Shown here: one piece after another, positions 58,386 through 64,000 of the stretch
Position numbering within the stretch: the first letter of the stretch is position 1
Layout: each line of letters begins with the position of its first letter
NCBI GenBank assembly: GCA_003615045.1
Contig: ML014137.1
Span: 62,001 to 126,000 of the forward strand
DNA length: 64,000 bases
From: Caulochytrium protostelioides
Lineage: Eukaryota; Chytridiomycota; Caulochytriomycetes; Caulochytriales; Caulochytriaceae
Reading direction: 5' to 3'
Translations under genes and position numbers: made by a program
Notes under the pieces: generated by a model
The model's database searches: none
Told to the model about the DNA's origin: nothing
The model's input: the letters and a program-made list of their open reading frames with translations, nothing else

Positions 58386-60379
58386 TTAATCGTGACGGCG
58401 CGCTTCAAAGTAAGCCATAGTGCTCTGATCGGCCTCAATGAGCTCGAAGCGGTGGCCATGGATAACCACCTGCTGGCCGAGCTGGAAGTCCTCCGGGAGC
58501 AGGTAGTCCTCCGCGCGAGTGGAACCGACGCGTTCGGGGGGGTCAGCGATGATCGACCCGTCGGCAGCCACCGTCGAGCGCAGCACCGGCCCGCGCTCGA
58601 GGAATTTGCCGCCAATGAAGCCGATGTTGCGACGGACCTTTTCGTGGATACTGATCGTGTTGTCCATCAGGTGGTACGAGACCACGAAGCGGCGGTCACT
58701 GTCCTCCGGGTGGCGCGAGATCATCTGCGCGAGGAAATGGAGAACGTCATTCTCGGCGAACCCTGGGTTCGTGTGTTTGCGGGGCGGCTTCAGGATCATG
58801 TACTTGCACGACCCGAGCGAGTCTTCGGGGGTGCCGAACCCGTTGTAAGGCGGGTACGCCGGGGTCACCGGCTCGGCGGGCTGGTGGGCCTCCGGCCCTT
58901 CGGGGCTCAGCTGAGCCTGCGCCAGCGCATGCAAGCCAGCGCCGAGCGGCGTGCCGGCCGGCTGTGCTGGCTGGCCCTGCTCCTCGAAGTATTGCCGAGT
59001 GTAAGCGTCGCAGTCGTGGAGCACGAACGCGCGGCCGAGCACGTTGATCGTCGACCCCACGCGCAGCTCCGACCACTGGTACCATTCCTGGACAACGCTC
59101 TCGGCGAGGTGGGTCCAGCGCTTGGGCAACCGCTGGCGGCGCAGCATCACGGCGGGGCCGGTGCGGCCCGAATTGACGCGCAGGAGCTCGCGCACCTGGA
59201 CCGTGTTGTCCACGAGGTACCAGTGCAAGCAGAAGTGACGCTTCTCGCCGTGCAGCTTCGTATCGTCCCACGAGCAGTAGAAGCGGAGCACCTTGCGGTC
59301 GTTCTCCAAAAACATCTTGAGCTTATCGGGCGAGGCCGTCTTTTCCGTCTCGCGGCGGGCCGGGCGGTGGCGCTGGGTCAGCGCCGGGTCCTGCGGCATG
59401 GGCTGGTTTGCCGGCATGTTGACGCCCATCTCGTTTTCGAAATGGCGCTGGAGATCACCACAATCAGAGCAATCGACAAAATTCATGAGGGTGAGTCAGG
59501 CCGCTGGAGAGACTCCGGCGGTGATGGTGACCTGTCGCGCAAGGAGGGCACTTACGCGTGTAAAGTCGTCGCATGAGACCAGATGGAAAGTCTTGGCGTA
59601 GACCGTGATACTCTTGCCGACCCCGAGATCCTGGGCGGTGTAGAAGGCATTCGAGCTCTTGGGGAGTCGGCTGCGTGCAATGAGGACGCCCTGCAGGATC
59701 CCCGAGTTCTCGACCGCCGGCTCGACGATGGCCATCGTGTCGTCTTCCACATAGTAAAGCACCTTTACGACGCGGAGATGGAACGGTTCCGGACTCTCCC
59801 GTAGCTCCTCCAGGTAGTATGCGGCGAAGCTGAGCACGAGCTTGTCGTAGGCCACAAAGGCCGGCTGGAAACGCGGCACTGCACGCGGCGCGACTTCGTA
59901 GCGCTGGTCGCGGTACGTGATCCGCGGCTCCAGCTCCTTCAGCCGCTGCGCAATTTCGGCCGGCGTACCTTGCGCGAGAGCAGCGAGCGACGACACGCTG
60001 GGCGTGGCCGAACCGGACGCACTGGCGCTCGCCATCGACGCCACGTAGGACCCGGGCTGCACTTGGTAGCCATTGCGCATGTCCAGCGTGTGCGGCTTGC
60101 GGTAGTGCTCCTTCTATCGGAGAGATCTCGTAGAGTGTCGTGGCGTCATGGCATCGCCGCCGTGAGGAACACACATTGATAGTCAACAAACATAGAAGTA
60201 ACATGAAGCGAACGCGATGAGTTTACGAAAAGCTGGGCTCCATCTCGGCTGCGCTGAGCGGTCTCGAGCAAGGATGCGCGAACGGCCACCGCCCTTGAAG
60301 ATCAAGCGGCTGAGAGACTTACGGGAACCTGCCGGGGCGTTGCCCCGGGCAATAAGGGGATCTGAATGTCAGAACGCAT
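58386..60379 (-). CDS. EFHC1/EFHC2 (RIB72-type) DM10-domain flagellar protein, three exons
   Basis: Predicted 558-residue microtubule inner protein of flagellar doublets, built from 60323-60379, 59556-60113 and 58386-59447 (minus strand). Exon 1 codes MRSDIQIPLLPGATPRQVP, matching the EFHC 'LPxLPG' start, and is followed by GTAAGT. Intron 1 (60114-60322, 209 bases) ends TAG. Exon 2 opens KEHYRKPHTLDMRNGYQ, as EFHC 'KFHKSQ-x-x-x-Y-RNGY', and carries DM10-1 (about 105-205), including VEDDTMAIVEPAVENSGILQ G. Intron 2 (59448-59555, 108 bases, GTAAGT to CTCCAG) rejoins CDDFTR to RHFENEMGVN. Exon 3 has DM10-2 (about 247-355; LRFYCSWDD, VLHDCDAYTRQYF) and, after YPPYNGFGTPEDSLGSC, DM10-3 (about 422-545; VSYHLMDNTISIHEKVRRNI GF). 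It ends after DM10-3; the EF-hand tail of EFHC1 is absent. Both introns are phase 0. Confidence 0.9.
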
Positions 60380-61443
60380 GGTCGCGTTCAAGGCCTGGGG
60401 GTGGCAAGGGGAAAGCGAAACGGGATGGGGCGGAGTAGGGCCGACGGAACGCGGCGTCGGGCAGGGCGCCAGATAACCAGCGCACGGAGACGCGGAGAAG
60501 CAGAACGGCGATCGGTCGTTCTATTTGGTCAAACGATCAACAAGACCACGTCCATCCGCAGGTTTTCGCATATATAAGGAGGAGACAGGCCAAGCATGAA
60601 GTCCTCTTAGCGCATGGGAGACCCCCTACTGGATCCGAACTTCTCGAGTCTCGTTTCTTGACATTCAACATGGTCTTGACATCCACGGAATTGCAGTGGC
60701 CCAGCAGCGTGGCCTCGCCGTCGAGACCGCTGTGTGCGTCAGCGGGCCTCTCTCCCAGCGCGACAGTCGACCGTCTAAGTCACCCCGCCTCGCGATGCAG
60801 CTTGCTCCCGTGTGTCCTGATTCGACGACGCGTCGTCCAACGGCAGGTGATGATTGCGAAGCGGCTAACGGCCATCGCCCCGCGGGTCCAGTCGTGGGTC
60901 TGCGGTAGCCTCCGATGGCTCAAATGTGAAGAAAGTCGATCCCTGCCGCGGGTCTGTGCGCGAAGCGAGGGCGTGATTCGGACGGGTGGGGGCCGACGCC
61001 GAACGTTTCCAGGCGGAGTTTCGATCCGCCGAAGGGTGATTCCACCCAACGCCCGCCCATGTTTTGCGGCGAGGGCGGACACAGGATTTGCGCGTCGCGC
61101 AAACTCCGACCCAGCAGCGTCCCCGACCTCGATCCGCCACCACGCACATCACGCCCGGACACGATTCGGTCGAACCCACACGGCTCCATGGGCACCGTCA
61201 CGCCGTGCCGTCCAGAGATCCCAAGATCTACCGGATCGCCCAAAAGGGAACCCGCCAGCCCAGCAGGGCTCGTCTTGGCTTGGCTTGGCTTGGCTAAACT
61301 CGGTTCGGCTTGGCTCGGCGCCCGAGGGTTTCGCCACTCAGCCCTGCGCAAAAGCACGGCGCGCGTCGACCGTCAGATCGTTCGAGACGGCGGGTCGCAT
61401 CCTGTCGCGTCAGGATCCGCAAAAGGGAGCTACTGCGTAGCTG
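60380..61443. other. Region between EFHC gene and tRNA-Gly
   Basis: No gene supported. A TATATAAGG box on the plus strand (60571-60579) has an ATG at 60670 downstream, but the frame has no recognisable homology. A short tandem cttgg array lies at about 61272-61316. A palindrome, ttgcgcgtcgcgcaa, occurs at about 61086-61102. Confidence 0.4.
61272..61316. repeat. Short tandem cttgg/ttggc repeat
   Basis: cttggcttggcttggcttgg, interrupted by ctaaactcggtt, then cggcttggctcggc. A simple pentanucleotide array about 130 bases beyond the 3' end of the tRNA gene. Confidence 0.7.
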
Positions 61444-61514
61444 CGCGAACGCCGGGAATCGAACCCGGGCCAATACCTTGGGAGGGTACCATGCTACCTC
61501 TGCACCACGTACGC
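61444..61514 (-). tRNA. tRNA-Gly (anticodon CCC)
   Basis: The minus strand folds as a cloverleaf. Acceptor arm: GCGTACG with CGTTCGC (one T-T mismatch). The D arm lies in TGGTGCAGAGGTAGCAT. The anticodon arm TACC-CTCCCAA-GGTA gives anticodon CCC (glycine GGG). The T arm CCGGG-TTCGAAT-CCCGG is perfect and provides the B box (GGTTCGAATCC). No intron, no encoded CCA. A TTTT run about 20 bases past the 3' end on the minus strand is the probable pol III stop. Fragment E of the Fanzor-like family begins about 120 bases from its 5' end. Confidence 0.9.
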
Positions 61515-61634
61515 TGAATTTTTTTTCGTAGACAAAAATTTATCTCTAATTATTCTGTCGATTGACCTTTTTGTCATACTTACACTTTGTCAAACACACT
61601 GTAAGGATCTGTTTCGTCTCGGCATGCACATGGG

Positions 61635-62455
61635 TCATCTGTAACTCGTCGACCAGGACGGTTCGAAACGCTGGGCGCACGTCTGGTACGCGCGAGCCGT
61701 TGGAACCGCGATCTCGCCCTCGCCGCCGGGGGCAACCTTGGCTGCGCCAAAGACAACCACCACGGGCTTCTTCTCCCTACGGCTACGCGGTTGAAGAAAT
61801 TTGGCAGACACGCGTTGCTTGCCTCCGAATACCTGCAGGCGCTGGCGTGCCCAGCGCGGCTTCAGGTACCACGTCCGCAGCGGTTCATACGTGGCGAGCC
61901 ACACGTCCAGTGAACGGTGGTGCGCGGCGAGCACTATGCCGTTGATGCTGACCTCCAAGAGCCGCTGCAGCGGCTCTTTCAAAACGCGCTGTCAAGTCTT
62001 TGGCTGCTGTTGGGGCTTTTTTGATGCCGGCTTCCATAGAGTGCTGCTTTTGGCTCAGCTTCCAGCTGATGACCTGGCTGTCGGATCGCTTCATGGTCTT
62101 CTTGAAGATATTGGTTCTGCCAAGGGATTCTCGGGGGCAGCCTTGACTGTCGGCACGGCGTCGGTCGCTGACATGTGCTCGAAGTGGACGCACACACTGG
62201 TCCCATCGCTGTCGATGGTGTGAGTGAACGTGAGGTCCTGGCTTTCCAGCTTGCGGAACACGAGGGTGCTCGCTCCTTGCTCTATGGCCGGGGCCTTGAA
62301 CGTCGCTTCGATGGCTGCTGGCGGCACCCGCTGGACGATGGCACGTCATGCGAGCAGGGTCAACCGCAAGGCGCCCCAGAAGCTGGGTCTGACCGGCATG
62401 TTGCTGTGTGACGGTCGCTGCCTCCGCTTTCACGAGCAGAGTGGGCACGGATGAT
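61635..62455 (-). pseudogene. Fanzor-like fragment, copy E (N-terminus to RuvC-II region)
   Basis: Minus-strand remnant in at least three frames. The N-terminal block (KAEAATVTQQHAGQTQLLGR and following) parallels the start of copy C. One frame carries FTHTIDSDGTS (62091-62327), as in copy C. The RuvC-I area reads SLGRTNIFKKT, with the catalytic-type 'DPG' changed to 'SLG'. It is followed by WKLSQKQHSMEAGIKK (copy C: WKLTRKQYYVEAGMKA). In another frame (61635-61982) comes LKPRWARQRLQVFGGKQRVS, then KPVVVVFGAAKVAPGGEGEI AVPTARAYQTC, the region before the RuvC-II Glu and the zinc finger in Fanzor/TnpB. Copy C lacks exactly this part. The homology stops at about 61635, so RuvC-III is missing. 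Confidence 0.68.
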
Positions 62456-64000
62456 GGGAAGACCCCGTGGCGCCCGCGGCCTCCAAGGCCGCCCACCGCG
62501 GAAATTACGGTGATCTGGTGGTGTTGCGCACAATCTTGTTAGCTGGACAATTGTCGGACTGTTGCTAGGTATTGTTGGGTTGACCGTTGCGGAGGTAAGC
62601 CGACGTGGCGCCCCCGGAGCGCCTCTCGCCGCGACATCCCCATCAACCCGATCATTCAAACTGGTAAGAGGATTGGTCCGTGGGATGGTCGGTTGTTAAG
62701 CTTCTTTTCTTTTTTCAGGTGAAATGCCGCATGCCGCATGGCGTCGCCGTCGCCATCATATTCGCAGTCATCGCCTCCGCTACAAGTCACGTTGACGCGG
62801 CTTAACAGCCTCCTGCAGAGCGATCCGCGACGGTGAGCGTAAGAAAGCCTTGGTGCAGAGGGTCACGGCTTCGGTGGCGCCTCCATGCCTCTGGCGATCC
62901 TGTGAATGCTTGAGATTCGGCGAAATCGGATGAAGCGTTTGATATGAAAATCAGATGAAGTGCGATGCAGTGGTCTGCGAGCGCTGAAGGGTTCTTATGC
63001 GAACACGGCCGCCAGCCTCGTAGTGGGGTGGTGCGCGCCATCGCGCCATCGCGCCATCGCGCCCGTTTCAGTAAGGACATCATCCTCAGCATCATATGTC
63101 GTATGGCGAGGTCATGCCCTTTAGTATCGGTGGCGTCCCTCTTCGATGACACGATGACGCCTGTTTTGGGGCACTGCGGGGACGTAGGGACCACCCACGC
63201 TCGTCTCGTCCTAAATATCCCCTCGGTTGGAATGTTAAGCACGCGTGTGGCCATTGGAACACGCTGGGGTCTGTGGTTCCATGGCAGGCACCTGTATCGG
63301 CGCCTTTCTGCTCGGAGATGGGACTGTCTCGCCCCGCTGCTCGCAACCGTATCATGCTGACGATCTCTCGCTGAGTGGAGGGACCGAGTTTCATGAAAAG
63401 TCCTCTCCATTTTCGATGATAGTGGGTTTGGCCCTTTTTGGGCGGTGGACGTGCGGCGATGGCGCTTATCGCCGAGCGGCGTGCATCGACGCGCCGCACT
63501 TCCGCGGGCAGGCGGGTATACATGACGAGCGAGGGCGGTGGGGCGGCCGGCCTACCGCGTTCAACGGTGGCGGTGGTGCCCCGACGCGCCAACCACGCCG
63601 CTCCCGGAACCCGAACCCGAACCCGAACCCGAGCTGGAACCGCAGCCAGACCACAGGGCAAGGCGGGGCAAGGCGGGACGAGGCAAAGCAAAGCGACGGA
63701 ATGGCATGCCCGCCCGCGCCAGACAGCGCCCTCCTCGCCCCCGGAGGGCAACGCGGCCTGCCGACCGCGCGCCGCCGAAGCATAACCTTAGTTCGGTGTT
63801 GCGCCGCTGCGGTGCATCAGGAAATGCCTCGTCACGAGGGCGACGCGTGCGTGGGAGACGCGTCGGCGTCGCATCAAGTCTTTGTGGCTCGCGTGCCCTG
63901 TACCGTTGACGTTCCAGCCGACCATCGCCACTGTCATTCCACGCGTTTCCCTATCCTTTTTTTCCTCCTATTTCAGCTTCGCCGAACGAGGTTTTGTGAC
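62456..64000. other. Right end of window, no gene supported
   Basis: Reading frames are short and lack recognisable domains. There is a (cccgaa)n run at 63606-63631 and a gcaaggcgg/gcaaagc repeat at about 63658-63692. A minus-strand frame at 62802-63410 has no homology that I recognise. Confidence 0.4.
63606..63631. repeat. Short cccgaa hexamer repeat
   Basis: About four copies of the hexamer gaaccc/cccgaa in a row. It differs from the common TTAGGG telomere repeat at one position of the complement (CCCTAA against CCCGAA) and is internal, so it is a microsatellite. Confidence 0.7.

Noticed and set aside
60571-60579. TATATAAGG box on the plus strand
   Set aside because: The only downstream ATG (60670) opens a frame without homology. 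It may be a chance match, so it was not annotated as a promoter.
8850-62455. Reading the five related fragments as IS200/IS605-type bacterial TnpB insertions or as contamination
   Set aside because: They are dispersed on both strands among clearly fungal genes, GC-matched to the region, and have a longer Fanzor-type N-terminal region. No TnpA or bacterial context is present.
62802-63410. 202-codon minus-strand frame at the right end
   Set aside because: No recognisable domain and a mixed composition unlike the window's real genes.
63606-63631. Possible telomere-like array (cccgaa)n
   Set aside because: Too short, differs from known telomere units and lies inside ordinary sequence. A microsatellite is the simpler reading.
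1-64000. CRISPR arrays, rRNA genes, bacterial operons or phage genes
   Set aside because: No regularly spaced direct repeats with unique spacers, no rRNA-like segments and no bacterial gene order. All supported genes are eukaryotic.

Overview
This 64 kb window is eukaryotic nuclear DNA from a fungus: GC-rich, mostly intron-poor genes on both strands, short introns with GTAAGT/AG borders, Kozak-like starts and one pol III tRNA gene. Typically fungal genes are an Ert1/AcuK/Rds2-type Zn2Cys6 regulator, a tricalbin and a DUF2456-like membrane protein. Two axonemal genes (an EFHC/RIB72-type DM10 protein and a CFAP69-like ARM protein) mean that the organism makes a flagellum. Together these point to a zoosporic, early-diverging fungus (chytrid or blastoclad grade). 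I cannot name the species from sequence alone.

Layout. 0-11 kb: a very long low-complexity GATA factor, an Nup42/NLP1-type CCCH-FG nucleoporin and a SARAF homologue. 8.8-14.3 kb: three decayed pieces of a mobile-element gene surround a small unknown gene that has its own E-box and TATA box. 14.8-20.7 kb: NOC3 and the CFAP69-like gene, convergent. 20.7-24.5 kb: no gene that I can support. 24.5-29 kb: GTP cyclohydrolase I, a tau/MAP4-type microtubule-repeat protein, and an AT-richer secreted protein whose 3' end runs into a fourth mobile-element fragment. 29.4-44.5 kb: tricalbin, RIC8, PITHD1, EFM4 (with an intron) and a Sel1-repeat protein. 46-58.2 kb: an unknown 750-aa protein, the UFD2 E4 ubiquitin ligase, the Zn2Cys6/PAS regulator and a four-pass membrane protein. 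58.4-60.4 kb: the three-exon EFHC gene. 61-64 kb: tRNA-Gly(CCC), a fifth mobile-element fragment and apparently empty sequence.

The most interesting content is the scattered mobile-element family. Separate copies carry DPGRTN-type (RuvC-I), a glycine-rich region leading to a Glu (RuvC-II-like) and NRDLNAALNI-type (RuvC-III) motifs. That combination is characteristic of Fanzor, the eukaryotic relatives of TnpB RNA-guided nucleases. All five copies here are frameshifted or truncated, so this is a graveyard and not an active locus, but the copies complement each other. The second notable item is a tau-like protein with three near-perfect 32-residue microtubule-binding repeats in a fungus.

Many long reading frames begin at GTG or TTG. 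I moved every start to the first plausible ATG. Introns were inferred by eye from splice sites plus protein-family continuity.
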